From Marthasterias glacialis (Eukaryota; Echinodermata; Asteroidea; Forcipulatida; Asteriidae), in contig OU452238.1 in the NCBI GenBank assembly GCA_911728455.2, positions 14,230,049 through 14,294,048 of the forward strand: a stretch of 64,000 nt of DNA, in the 5' to 3' direction. The notes under the pieces are model-generated. The model made no database searches. It was not told where the DNA came from and saw nothing but the letters and a program-made list of their open reading frames with translations. Shown here piece after piece: positions 11,766 to 22,620 of this stretch; within the stretch, counting starts at the first letter, position 1; each line of letters begins with the position of its first letter. Position numbers and translations under genes: made by a program.

Positions 11766-12388
11766 CTGCAACACAAACAAAACTAAGTTGAAACATAGTG
11801 TTTAAAAACAATATCCATCAGTAAAACAGTTAGGTTCAGTTAAATTCCTTTTAACTTCAGATTTTTCTGTACTTTCAATCAAAAATAAATCAAGGCAAAA
11901 CATTGAAAGCAGCAACAAAAGGGTTGAAGAAACTCATGCACATCAGGATCATTCGGATTGTTGCAATCAAAATAAGAAACAGTAATACAGGGGGGACGTC
12001 AACATCTGGTTCTCTTGAGGATTGCTGCTGGTTTGAACTTTATTATCAAAAAGCTCTCTCTCAGAAAGAAACTTATTGACATACCAAAAATTTAATTACC
12101 AAAAGCTAAGAATTCGTATTGATATATTTTGTGTTTAACATAAAGCATCCTAAGGTACCTTCCCAAAATCTTTCGAACCCAACAGAAAAACCCCCAAAAC
12201 CGAGCCTGCCAACTCTAAAATGATTGGCAAGTATACACTTTGATTGAATTGTAATGTTGCAAGTAAATGAATGATATTAACTTCTGTTTCAACCAGACCA
12301 ACAATAGACATTCTGCACAATTACTAGAGAGATTTATTTGGGACCAGGTGTTAATAAATTATTGTAATTTCTCTTTTTGGTAACTCAC

Positions 12389-12782
12389 CTTTCACTGGAG
12401 AAGGTAGATGTCTTTGGAGATACTATGCCTGACTGGAGAGTGCAGCTCCTTTATCATAGGCTGGTCTTGGACATCTACTTGTTGACGGGTAGACGTCTTT
12501 GGTGATTTTAAGCCTGAGTGGAGAGTGCAGCTCCTTTATCATAGGCTGGTCTTGGACATCTACTTGTTGACGGGTAGACGTCTTTGGTGATTTTAAGCCT
12601 GAGTGGAGAGTGCAGCTCCTTTATCATAGGCTGGTCTTGGACATCTACTTGTTGACGGGTACATGTCTTTGGAGATGCTCAGCCTGACTGGAGAGTACAG
12701 CAGATCCTTCGATCATCATATGCCGGTCTTGGACATCTACTTGTTGACAGGTAGATGTCTCCTTTGGAAATGCTAAGCCTTA
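12389..12782 (-). other. Exon-like hairpin module, ~85 bp repeats (left partial unit C)
   Basis: About five hairpin repeats; three follow an ~85 bp period that adds ggagctgcactctccact (opposite-strand sense). Minus-strand borders are ttgcag and gaaag|gtgagttac. The first repeat translates in the same frame as the others (LSISKGDIYLSTSRCP). Confidence 0.45.
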
Positions 12783-12936
12783 CTGCAACACAAACAAAAT
12801 GTACACTTGGCAACATTTAGAGTTTAAAAACATTATCCTCTGTCAGTTAAAGAGTTGGGCTTAGATAAACTGTTTTTACCTTAGGATATTTTCTATATTA
12901 TTTTCAATGAAAGTAAGGAAGAATGCTGTCACTGAC

Positions 12937-13000
12937 CTGTGAACACGCTAAGCACAGACATTTCTGCTTCTGCAAGAGCTGATTTTTTACTTGCAATCAT
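12937..13000 (-). other. Candidate 5' exon 'MIASKKSALAEAEM' (left arm)
   Basis: On the minus strand an ATG opens a 21-codon frame (MIASKKSALAEAEMSVLSVF…) that ends at acag|gtcagtgac, a plausible donor in phase 1. That phase fits the acceptor of the hairpin modules (tc|agg). The same arrangement is intact in the right arm (23,578-23,641). No homology recognised. Confidence 0.25.
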
Positions 13001-13009
13001 GACATTGGA

Positions 13010-13200
13010 CCTACTCTAAAATGTATCAGATTAAATATACAGTGATCATCACACATCGGTGTTTGGTAAAACAAAGCATAAAATAAAATAAAATAACCTA
13101 GCATGGTCTCTTGACAGTTATACCCTAGACTAAAGTCTACATCAACAGATATACGGCCTAGATAAACATGAAACTTCCCTTTAAAAAGGGCTTTCAATTT
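13010..13200 (-). other. Conserved 66-codon open frame, partly SINE tail
   Basis: Open frame at 12,997-13,197 (MKALFKGKFHVYLG…) is kept in the right arm at 23,381-23,581 with one difference (M to L). Its 3' half (aaacaccgatgtgtgatgat) matches the SINE tail of this window, so conservation may only reflect the recent duplication. Confidence 0.25.
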
Positions 13201-13985
13201 TTGACATCATGCACAAGAATGTTTACACTATCATCACACCTTGTTCTCCATCTTCTCTATTAACCCTCCTACTATTTGTACCATTTTCCTGTGAGTTAAC
13301 CAACCATTTGAAATCATTCAACTGAATGGGACATGCATGGTGGCACAAGAGTGCACAGAGCTAACTGTGTAGATGCATTCACCACATGATATCATAGTAC
13401 GGGCTGGCATATACGGTAGTTTATCTATCATTCAAAACCACAGTGGATGATACTGAATGGTCAGACAGTAGTAGGGTTAAAACCAATTGTGTAGGACTCT
13501 GTACCTTCATGTAGATAATGTCAAATGTGATTCAATGCTTTAAAATCCTCCAAATGCTCTAGTTGAGTTTGAAGACTCAAGAAGGTTTGTGTTATAAATC
13601 TCATTAAGTTGTTGACTAGTAACAGTTGTCTCAATCTTTGTCCTGGACCCTCAAGTCTCTGTCTTGAACTTTGCAGCATCACTTGCTGGTAGCTCGATCA
13701 CGGCAAAGCAGTTCAAGGCGTCTTTGACCTGGTCTACGATATGCAGAATTTGTGGGTGTCGTCATTAGGTAGTCCTTCAGATCTCATCTAGGTCTGATGT
13801 GAACAGTGGTACTTCACCGCTCTGGTTGGATGACAGGGTAACCATCAACTCCATCCCTTACATCACTCTCAGCATTATCAGTGGCTTGTTCACTCAGGGT
13901 GAATGCTTGAATACACCTCAGCATAGCTGGATCACTACCAGTCCTACCAGCTAGCAGTTAAAAGGGATTGATCGGTTGTGGAGAC
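13200..13985. other. Arm sequence without recognised gene
   Basis: Conserved between arms at about 98% in the portions compared. It includes a segment (13,680-13,920) whose right-arm plus strand reads VDQVKDALNGFAVIELPASD before stops, possibly an old coding relic. Nothing can be named. Confidence 0.4.
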
Positions 13986-14275
13986 ACACCCGTGTTTCTA
14001 TTCAGCTTGCATCTGGAGGCTTTTCCTTAGGTTGGTTTTAATAAGATGAGGGCGGAAGCTGCCAATATTCAAGATGTCGACAACAGTGCCCTGCAAGTCT
14101 AATCTGTCACTCATGAGTCTTGTCTGATACGCTCAGTAGATACGCTCAGTGTTTCTCATATAGTCAATCCATGACACATACAAGGCTATCCTCAGCATAC
14201 GGGTGTACGTTACGGAAGATCTTCTCCCTGCTGGGTAGTGAGCGTCCAGGTTTCCGCACCGTACAGTAAGGTCAA
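13985..14275 (-). pseudogene. LINE 3'-end remnant (left arm)
   Basis: Reverse complement of 21,706-22,000. The right-arm copy reads ETWTLTTQQG, typical of the region after the reverse transcriptase domain in several LINE clades. The left copy has lost the terminal part that holds DRSNWRQR on the right. Confidence 0.55.
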
Positions 14276-14279
14276 CTCA

Positions 14280-15715
14280 ATTCATTCACACAGACTAAAA
14301 GTATTTCACTTCTTGGGGTCAGTTCCTTTAGGGCCAATTTATTTTCTTACTCTGACAAGACAACCATTTATAGTTGGACAAAACACCCATCACAAATAAT
14401 TTGATACAGAATGAAACCTAATACACTTTAAATGCAATTCCTTACACTGCATACATGTTGAAGTGGAAAACTTGTTAGGTCTGATGTACTGTAGCAAATA
14501 AATGGAATGAAAACTCAACAAGAAAACACTGTTTGACAAATATTATGTGGTGTTAGAATTTGCCTGCAAGGCCAACATTCACAGCTGAACAAAACACACA
14601 TCAAAACATTACTGACACAGATTAAAACAAATTCACTTGTTGGGGTCAGAGATTTTCGGGGTCAAATTTATTTCTTTAACCATAACCTCGAGTTTCTTTA
14701 GCTAGAGACCCTGCCATATCCTCCAAAATACTCTACTCCATGCTCAACACTGGAATGTGTGGATTTAAAACAGAATGGTATGCCTGGGAGTCAATAGACC
14801 AATCCATTAAGTCCCGCCTCCTTACGAGTTGACCAATCACAGCCGCGAAACCTGATCACCATTAGTGCAAAGATCACCAAATGGCTGAAACGGTGATCAG
14901 ATTTCGTGGTTGTGATTGGCCAATGAGAAATGGGCGGGGCTTAATGGATCGGAGTATTGACTAGCACTTGTTAGTTGGGGCTAAAATCTTTGAAAAAATT
15001 GGGAGTCAAATTTTTATTTTTTTTTTTAGGGGGGGGGGGGGGGTGGGAGGAGGCCATCAAATTTACTTCCCTGACCTGCAAACGGACTGTACAATATCCA
15101 GGTCTTGTTGTACTAATCGAATAATACAAACTCAATGAGACAACACTTGTTGACAAATAATGTTAAAGGTGGTAATTCACCTGCAAGACAAACATTCACA
15201 GTTGGACAAAACACACATCACATTCATGAAAATCAATTCACTTCTTGGGGGTCAATTAATTTGGGGCAAATTTATTTCCTTACTCCACACAAGAACTATC
15301 CAAATATATAGTACCTGACATTGTGCAATAACAATAAACAATGAAAACTCCTGTTTTTATAACACTTATGTTTATTTCCCTTCAAGGCAACCCGCATGAT
15401 TCACAGTTGGACAATACTCACAACAGACAAATGATTGTTTTTTAAACAGAATATAAAACCCTATACATATGTTTTGGAGGCACATATTTAGGACAAAGTT
15501 ATTTGACAAGTCTTTACAGTTTTCACTTCTTCAGGTCTTTTATAATTAGTACGATCAAATGAATAATTGAACCTCAACAAGAAAACACTGGTTTGACAAG
15601 TAACATAACTTGTAACTCTGCCTTCAAGACAACAATTTTGAAGTTCTTTAACAAATCAGCAATGCGTGGTGTTTTCAGCAATCTTGTACACTATAAAATA
15701 TGTTGATTTTGCATA
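14280..15715. repeat. Degenerate repeat field (left arm)
   Basis: Imperfect repeats around cacagttggacaaaacacac, cacttcttggggtcagtt and caacaagaaaacactg recur at irregular spacings near 210-610 bp. The mirror field is 20,370-21,705, with further copies at 22,140-22,460. It contains an A- and T-rich run and a G tract of about 17 near 15,029-15,046. Confidence 0.6.
14795..14956. mobile_element. TA-flanked foldback MITE, absent from the other arm
   Basis: About 158 bp with ~60 bp imperfect terminal inverted repeats: atccattaagtcccgcctcc at one end pairs with the complement of gggcggggcttaatggat at the other. It is bordered by TA on both sides. The right arm has an uninterrupted site (agtcaattgact, junction 21,180/21,181). 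The TA borders suggest a Tc1/mariner-type non-autonomous element. Confidence 0.8.
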
Positions 15716-15728
15716 GGGGATAAAGAAT

Positions 15729-16002
15729 ATTATTTGTAAATTTTACCCATACACCGATGTGCATTAAGCACTGTATACTCAGTACTTTCCCGAGTCCTGT
15801 GAATAGGATTCCAACTGCCTCTGACTACCAAACAATCTCGGTAGTCTAGTTGGTAAGACATCTGCTCTAGAATGGCGGGTGTCGTGGGTTCGAATCCCAC
15901 CCGAGGAAAATGTCTGTAAAAAATTTTCACAGGATTTGGAGAAGTACTGAGTATACAGTGCTTAACACACATCGGTGTGTATGGGTAAAAATTACAAATA
16001 AT
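15729..16002 (+). mobile_element. tRNA-derived SINE with long inverted ends (left arm)
   Basis: A tRNA-like core at 15,837-15,906 has A-box tagtctagttggtaagaca and B-box ggttcgaatccc. It lies between ~75 bp arms that are inverted copies of each other (attatttgtaaattttaccc against the complement of gggtaaaaattacaaataat). The element thus looks like a SINE whose tail has been copied in inverted form on the other side. Mirror 20,082-20,353. Confidence 0.75.
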
Positions 16003-16392
16003 CATCTTGTACATATTTAAATGCACACTTATTTTGACAATGGTAATATGGAGTCTTTAAATGCCATTTTCTTTGTGTAGTATTCCAAATGGAAATTTGC
16101 TCTCTGGAGGATGGGTACTACTACTTTAGAATCAGTGAACTTTCAGATTAAAACTAATCTGAACTGTTTTAACAGCTCTGTTTGGATCAATAGAAACATT
16201 AACTATTAGACATATGAAAAATGTGCTTGCAGTATTTTCTAATAACACTGAGTGACAGAATCTATCCTGAACCCTGAAAGTCCCAAATCCTTCTCTATAT
16301 CAAATTGCCAAAGTGGAGGATTCAGAAGGACTGGGGCCAGTAGGCCCAAATTACAATTGCTTATCACTGGATCAGGCATTCCAATCTTGTCC

Positions 16393-16485
16393 CTGACATG
16401 CATATTGATTTGCGCAGTCAACGCAGGATACCAGGCTACACAGCTGGTATCCTGCATTGACTGCGCAAATCAATATGAATGTCAG
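16393..16485. repeat. 42 bp stem hairpin with 9 nt loop
   Basis: 16,393-16,434 and 16,444-16,485 are inverted copies with two mismatches (core gcgcagtcaacgcaggatac). A third, direct copy of one arm lies at 16,508-16,561. The right arm keeps only fragments of this sequence near 18,725-18,860. Probably a foldback element remnant. Confidence 0.8.
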
Positions 16486-16561
16486 TGCGTCAGTGAACAT
16501 TGGCGCTACACACAGCCTGGTATCCTGCGTTGACTGCGCGGAAAACAATATGAAAGTCAGG

Positions 16562-16878
16562 GCCTCAGCGAACACACAATCCTCGCAGCGTTTTAGACAT
16601 AAGTAAACGGTCGTTGAGTATCACATTCAAAATTGCGATTCTAACGGCAAATTTGATATATGCGTGATAGTGGGCTAAAAATCATCGATTTGGAGGACCA
16701 AAAATGATCGTGAGTACAATTAACTGCATTTTATTTCACCGTAGATATTTGGAGAAGCCAGTAGGCGATTTTCAAGCAATTCTGTCGAGTCCTTGTTGCA
16801 ATTTTGACAATTTTGTAACTGATTCAGAAAAAAACCACTTCGGACTCCGAATCGGAGCACTTTCCATATATACCACGG
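16562..16878. other. Arm sequence without recognised gene
   Basis: Partly alignable with the right arm (16,680-16,780 with 18,500-18,610) and partly unique. No coding or element signal seen. Confidence 0.35.
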
Positions 16879-16940
16879 ACTGGGGCGCTAGTACGACAGA
16901 TAATGTCAAAAATCTCAAAAAAGGAGTACAGCGCCCCAGT
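16879..16940. mobile_element. Tiny MITE, actggggcgct ends (left arm)
   Basis: Sixty-two bp bounded by actggggcgct and agcgccccagt, perfect 11 bp inverted repeats. It is followed by further cagtaatactgggtct repeats. Homologous elements are at 18,334-18,393 and 49,817-49,903. Confidence 0.65.
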
Positions 16941-17480
16941 TACTGGGTCTAGCCCCAGTAATACTGGGTCTAAATTTTAGCCATGACACGTGTCTTTCAA
17001 AATGGCCGCCAATAAATACATTCTTATGTTGTTTGGTTCATTTTGACTGTTTCAAATGCTCACATTCACAGCAAGAGATATTCACCAGAGGGTATAGATA
17101 AATGTCAACTCACCTTGCTTAGTTTGTGGAGATTTTGTCCGCTGAATTGTACAGAAAATGTGAAAGAAATGCCGAGAAAAATAGTGAGTCTTCAGAAGTC
17201 GGCCATTTTGTCTTTCTTGTGAGCGCTCAGCAGCGAGTCACTAATTACCCAGAGTTCACAATTTGCACATCAAAACCAAATAATGGAAAGGGGTTCAATT
17301 TATAGTGGATAATGAAAATATAAATATGATCATAAATCTATTGCGTTTATATTTACTTTTTGGTTTAAAAACACAGTATAGGTAAGTATCGACTGATTTC
17401 AATAGTTTTTTTGAGTGATGAGTGGGGATGTGAACTTTAAGATTTGCAACCCCTTACCGGGACACCCCTATTTGATAATG

Positions 17481-17812
17481 GAACAATTATTCCATTTCAA
17501 AACATGGTTGGGAGAACTTAGTATTTCAACATTATCGACATTAGGCATATGTTAAGCTTTCAATGACAATTATTCTAATTTCTCTATACCAGGGTGGGAA
17601 AGGTTTCCATAGCCGACTGCCACTTTCTAAGGGATTTTTTTATTTTTTAATTGATGTTGGCTTTAATTTCCCGTTTTTAAATATTCCTCTCCAGGTATTA
17701 GTAGCTAAAATGCTAATTATTGAACTTTTAAAAGGAAAAACCAAGCGGACATTTCAGTGCGCGACAGGAACTTTCGCGCATTCATGCCCAAAGGTCTGGG
17801 GACTTTTTGATT
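17481..17812. other. Spacer (loop) of the giant inverted repeat
   Basis: These 332 bp sit between the arms. Pairing stops on the left after tttgataatg (17,471-17,480) and resumes on the right at cattatcaaa (17,813). The spacer is AT-rich in its first part, with a more GC-rich end near ctttcgcgcattcatgccc. A 97-residue open frame crosses the right junction, but it uses arm sequence and looks incidental. I see no gene or known element here. Confidence 0.8.
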
Positions 17813-18333
17813 CATTATCAAATAGGGGTGTCCCAGTAAGGGGTTGCAAATCTTAAAGTTCACATCCCCACTCATCACTCAAAAAAACTATTGAAATCAG
17901 TCGATACTTACCTTTACTGTGCTTTTAAACCAAAAAGTAAATATAAACGCAATAGATTTATGATCATATTTATATTTTCATTATCCACTATAAATTGAAC
18001 CCCTTTCCATTATTTGGTTTTGATGTGCAAATTGTGAACTCTGGGTAATTAGTGACTCGCTGCTGAGCGCTCACAAGAAAGACAAAATGGCCGACTTCTG
18101 AAGACTCACTATTTTTCTCGGCATTTCTTTCACATTTTCTGTACAATTCAGCGGACAAAATCTCCACAAACTAAGCAAGGTGAGTTGACATTTATCTATA
18201 CCCTCTGGTGAATATCTCTTGCTGTGAATGTGAGCATTTGAAACAGTCAAAATGAACCAAACAACATAAGAATGTATTTATTGGCGGCCATTTTGAAAGA
18301 CACGTGTCATGGCTAAAATTTAGACCCAGTATT

Positions 18334-18393
18334 ACTGGGGCGCTTTACTCCTTTTTTGAGGTTTTGACATTATCTGTCGTCTAGTGCCCCAGT
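18334..18393. mobile_element. Tiny MITE, mirror copy (right arm)
   Basis: Counterpart of 16,879-16,940, with actggggcgct at one end and gccccagt at the other (one end mutated). Interior cttttttgaggttttgacat matches the left copy. Confidence 0.6.
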
Positions 18394-18599
18394 AAAGAAT
18401 ATGTAGTAACTGCAACGGTCAGGTGGATTTAAAACACCTCTGTTAAACAAATGCCTAAGACTCAGCAGAATTTCTCAAAATTCGCCTACTCATACTGTCA
18501 TAGTCATACTGTCAGACTGTCTTCTCCAAGCGTTTAAGGTGAAATGAAATGCATTTAATTGTATTCACGATCATTTTCTGTCGTCAAAATTGATGATTT

Positions 18600-19700
18600 T
18601 TAGGGCCTCTGACAACCCTGCCGTTCCAATCACCATTTTTATTACTAATAATGTCACGACTGTTTCCTTACTTAAAAAAAGTCGCATTAACACTGCGGAC
18701 TAGAATGCGTGTTCGCTAATTTTTGCGCAGTCAACACAGTATACCAGCTGTGTAGTGTCAACGACCCCCACAATGGCAACATTGTACAGCGTGCACTCGG
18801 CCAAGCATGACCAATGGAACTTTGTGGGTTTGTTGACTGGTATCCTGCGTTTCCAAATCCGACTGCCACTTTCTACAACTACTTTCTTCTACTACTACAA
18901 AAGAGGTTTATTTTGAGTTATGTATTATCGGTGGCGGCGGATGACGATGTAGCAACCCGCATGTGATTTTGTTTGTACTGTAAAAAAGAGAGGAAAAAAA
19001 GTAAAGAACGTTGGAAAAGTGAGCATTTATACCTAGCCTTGCGGAATTTCAAATAGACAAAGGAATCACACAGTTTTGGACAGCCTTTTCTTTGGATGAT
19101 TTCAGCTTCAAAACTGTGAAATTCTTGTGTTGAAAAGTGTGTGATCTTGGTCGTCTGGCCCAAACGTTCCGTCATGCAACTAGTACTACCACATCGTGAA
19201 CATTAATGTTCCTTGTAGAATTTCCAAGATTTCTGGACCTGTCCTTTTTCTGGCTTTACTCAGCCACTTAAAGGTTATTGGTACAAACTTTGGAATATTT
19301 TTCACAGATTTAAAAAAAGAAGCCTTGATGGAATAAAGAAATGCGACGATCATCATGTCCCATACCGCACTTTTCTATATGGAGAATGTCGTGTTTTTTT
19401 ACATTTAATACCCACTACCACAGGTCACGTGACGTGGGTCCCGCACTTGATCTATTGGCATACACCTTTAGATGGTGCAGCGATTTTAACTTTCTTCTTA
19501 TTAAACCAATGGTAACCAAACCGAGGCTGGAAGGGGCTGAACAATCACAAACATCAGGGACAGATGTCCCTATTATGGCCCTCAAAACTTGCTACTGATA
19601 AATCAATACAGACTAAGCAGTATGGCTAGGTGTGGCCTCAGTCCTCCCATATCCTCTTCTCCGATGTCACTCCACACCAAATTGTTTGGGCTTGGACAAG
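18600..19700. other. Right-arm segment without a left-arm counterpart
   Basis: Between the parts that pair with left 16,680 and left 16,392 the right arm holds ~1 kb against ~280 bp on the left. It contains fragments of the hairpin element (ttgcgcagtcaacac, tggtatcctgcg) but otherwise no recognisable gene. Open frames here are short and unconvincing. Confidence 0.55.
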
Positions 19701-20081
19701 ATTGGAATGCCTGATCCAGTGATAAGCAATTGTAATTTGGGCCTACTGGCCCCAGTCCTTCTGAATCCTCCACTTTGGCAATTTGATATAGAGAAGGATT
19801 TGGGACTTTAAGGGTTCAGGATAGATTCCGTCACTCAGTGTTATTAGAAAATACTGCAAGCACATTTTTCATATGTCTAATAGTTAATGATTCTATTGAT
19901 CCAACCAGAGCTGTTAAAACAGTTCAGATTAGTTTTAATCTGAAAGTTCACTGATTCTAAAGTAGTAGTACCCATCCTCCAGAGAACAAATTTCCATTTG
20001 GAACACTACACAAAGAAAATGGCATAAAGACTCCATATTTCTATTGTCTAAATAAGTGTGCATTTAAATATGTACAAGATG

Positions 20082-20353
20082 ATTATTTGTAATTTTTACC
20101 CATACACCGATGTGTGTTAAGCACTGTATACTCAGTACTTCCCCAAATCCTGTGAAAATTTTTTACAGACATTTTCCTCGGTTGGGATTCGAACCCACGA
20201 CACCCGCCATTCTAGAGCAGATGTCTTACCAACTAGACTACCGAGATTGTTTGGTAGTCAGAGGCAGTTGGAATCCTATTCACAGGACTCGGGAAAGTAC
20301 TGAGTATACAGTGCTTAATGCACATCGGTGTATGGGTAAAATTTACAAATAAT
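20082..20353 (-). mobile_element. tRNA-derived SINE with long inverted ends (right arm)
   Basis: Mirror of 15,729-16,002. The tRNA-like core is on the minus strand at about 20,177-20,248 (B-box complement gggattcgaaccc; A-box complement ttaccaactagacta). Confidence 0.75.
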
Positions 20354-20369
20354 ATTCTTTATCCCCTAA

Positions 20370-21705
20370 GCAAAATCAACATATATTATAGTGTACAAGA
20401 TTGCTGAAAACACCACGCATTGCTGATTTGTTCAAGAACTTCAAAATTGTTGTCTTGAAGGCAGAGTAACAAGTTATGTTACTTGTCAAACCAGTGTTTT
20501 CTTGTTGAGGTTCAATTATTCATTTGATCGTACTAATTATAAAGACCTGAAAAAGTGAAAACTGTAAAGACTTGTCAAATAACTTTGTCCTAAATATGTG
20601 CCCCCAAAACATATGTATAGGGTTTTATATTGTTTAAAAAACAATCATTTGTCTGTTGTGAGTATTGTCCAACTGTGAATCATACGGGTTTCCTTGAAGG
20701 GAAATAAACATAAGTATTATAAAAACAGGAGTTTTCATTGTTTATTGTTATTGCACAATGTCATGTACTATATATATGGATAGTTCTTGTGTGGAGTAAG
20801 GAAATAAATTTGCCCCAAATTAATTGACCCCCAAGAAGTGAATTGATTTTCATGAATGTGATGTGTGTTTTGTCCAACTGTGAATGTTTGTCTAGCAGGT
20901 GAATTACCACCTTTAACATTATTTGTCAACAAGTGTTGTCTCATTGAGTTTGTATTATTCGATTAGTACAACAAGACCTGGATATTGTACAGTCTATTTG
21001 CAGGTCAGGGAAGTAAATTTGATGGCCTCCCACCCAACCCCCCCCCCCACAAAAAATAATAATAATAATTTGACTCCCAAAATTAATTTTTTTTTTTGGT
21101 TTAGTCCCAATTCATCTAATTCAAGAAGTTGTCAGACTTTTTTTCAAAGATTTTAGCCCCAACTAACAAGTGCTAGTCAATTGACTCCCAGGCATATACC
21201 ATTCTGTTTTAAGTCCACACATTCCAGTGTTGAGCATGGAGTAGAGTATTTTGGAGGATATGGCAGGGTCTCTAGCTAAAGAAACTCGAGGTTATGGTTA
21301 AAGAAATGAATTTGACCCCGAAAATCTCTGACCCCAACAAGTGAATTTGTTTTAATCTGTGTCAGTAATGTTTTGATGTGTGTTTTGTTCAGCTGTGAAT
21401 GTTGGCCTTGCAGGCAAATTCTAACACCACATATTATTTGTCAAATAGTGTTTTCTTGTTGAGTTTTCATTCCATTTATTTGCTACAGTACATCAGACCT
21501 AAGAAGTTTTTCACTTCAACATGTATGCAGTGTAAGGAATTGCATTTAAAGTGTATTAGGTTTCATTCTGTATCAAATTATTTGTGATGGGTGTTTTGTC
21601 CAACTATAAATGGTTGTCTTGTCAGAGTAAGAAAATAAATTGGCCCTAAAGTAACTGACCCCAAGAAGTGAAATACTTTTAGTCTGTGTGAATGAATTGA
21701 GTTGA
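20370..21705. repeat. Degenerate repeat field (right arm)
   Basis: Mirror of 14,280-15,715. Motif gtgttttgtccaactgtgaa recurs near 20,866, 21,380 and 21,590. Contains a C tract at ~21,040, a short (AAT)n run and an extra ~90 bp around 21,080-21,140 compared with the left arm. Confidence 0.55.
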
Positions 21706-22085
21706 CCTTACTGTACGGTGCGTAAACCTGGACGCTCACTACCCAGCAGGGAGAAGATCTTCCGTAACGTACACCCGTATGCTGAGGATAGCCTTGTATG
21801 TGTCATGGACTGACTATAATTATGAGAAACACTGAGCGTATCTACTGAGCGTATCAAACAAGACTCATGAGTGACAGATTAGACTTGCAGGGCACTGTTG
21901 TCGACATCTTGAATATTGGCAGCTTCCTCCCTCATCTTATTAAAACCAACCTAAGGAAAAGCCTCCAGATGCAAGCTGAATAGAAACACGGGTGTGTCTC
22001 TCCGACCGATCATGAAGACCAGCGCTCCTGCATGAAGGATCGATCCAACTGGAGGCAGAGAGGATCAGATGGGCCTGTGTTGATG
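21706..22085 (+). pseudogene. LINE 3'-end remnant (right arm)
   Basis: The translation contains ETWTLTTQQG, then, in shifted frames, TRLMSDRLDLQGTVVDIL and finally CMKDRSNWRQR. This order (ETWTL near the end of the reverse transcriptase, DRxxWR close to the C-terminus) is a hallmark of several LINE clades. Stops and frameshifts show it is dead. Confidence 0.6.
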
Positions 22086-22620
22086 GAGGATTTCCCTCAG
22101 CCACAACCTCATTGATTTATTTTGTGTCAAATTAAAAAAGTTATAGACCTATTAATGTGTGATTTGTCAAACCGTGATTGATTGTATTGAAAGCAAATAA
22201 TTCCAGATTTGTCAAACAGTGTTTTCTTATTGAGTTTCCATTGTTAATTTAATCAAAATATCAGACTAAGACAATAAATGTTTATTGTGAAGAGTGGAAA
22301 AGAAATTAATTTGCCTGGAGCTGTGACCCCAAAACTGTATGGGTTTTAATTTGTGTAAAGAGTACATTTTTGTGATGTGTGTTTTGTCAAAAGAATTGCA
22401 TGTCTTGAAAGGAACTGAACACCAGATATTGTTTGGCAAAATACGTTGAGTTTCTATTATGCATTTCTTTGTACATCAGTAAGCCTCAGACAGTGCTCCT
22501 TTTGCTCATTTTTTGTCTGTTGATTTGTTTGTGTACTGCGGTGGTCAGTATGGAAATCAATGTAACATTGATATGAAATTGAATCGTGGTGTTTGACTGT
22601 TAGATTAAGGGAGCAATCCC
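22086..22620. other. Right-arm extra sequence (~600 bp region)
   Basis: Left arm joins the equivalents of ~22,010 and ~22,615 directly. The extra sequence holds the LINE end and more copies of the degenerate repeat (gtgatttgtcaaaccgtgat, tgtgttttgtcaaaag). More likely a deletion on the left than an insertion here, because the LINE continues into it. Confidence 0.5.

Larger units (their letters stand above)
7671..11840. repeat. Tandem unit B of the left arm
   Basis: Same order of parts as unit A. The largest difference is the 20 bp minisatellite, which is ~1.2 kb here instead of ~0.15 kb. The GC-richer block lacks about 50 bp around the 'accatgctcccccgg' stretch present in unit A. The right-arm equivalents are about 24,755-28,305 (B) and 28,306-31,966 (A). 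Confidence 0.8.
1..17480. repeat. Left arm of giant inverted repeat
   Basis: The sequence matches the reverse complement of 17,813-35,522 in order over its whole length. For example, bases 1-35 pair with 35,488-35,522, the 20 bp minisatellite at 8.4-9.6 kb pairs with 26.6-27.8 kb, and 17,471-17,480 pairs with 17,813-17,822. Stretches compared by eye differ by a few percent, with several larger indels. The arm is still matching at base 1, so its true length is unknown. It could be a real genomic palindrome or two haplotypes joined head to head in assembly. Confidence 0.93.

Noticed and set aside
15730-16026. 98-codon minus-strand frame
   Set aside because: Lies entirely within the tRNA-headed SINE.
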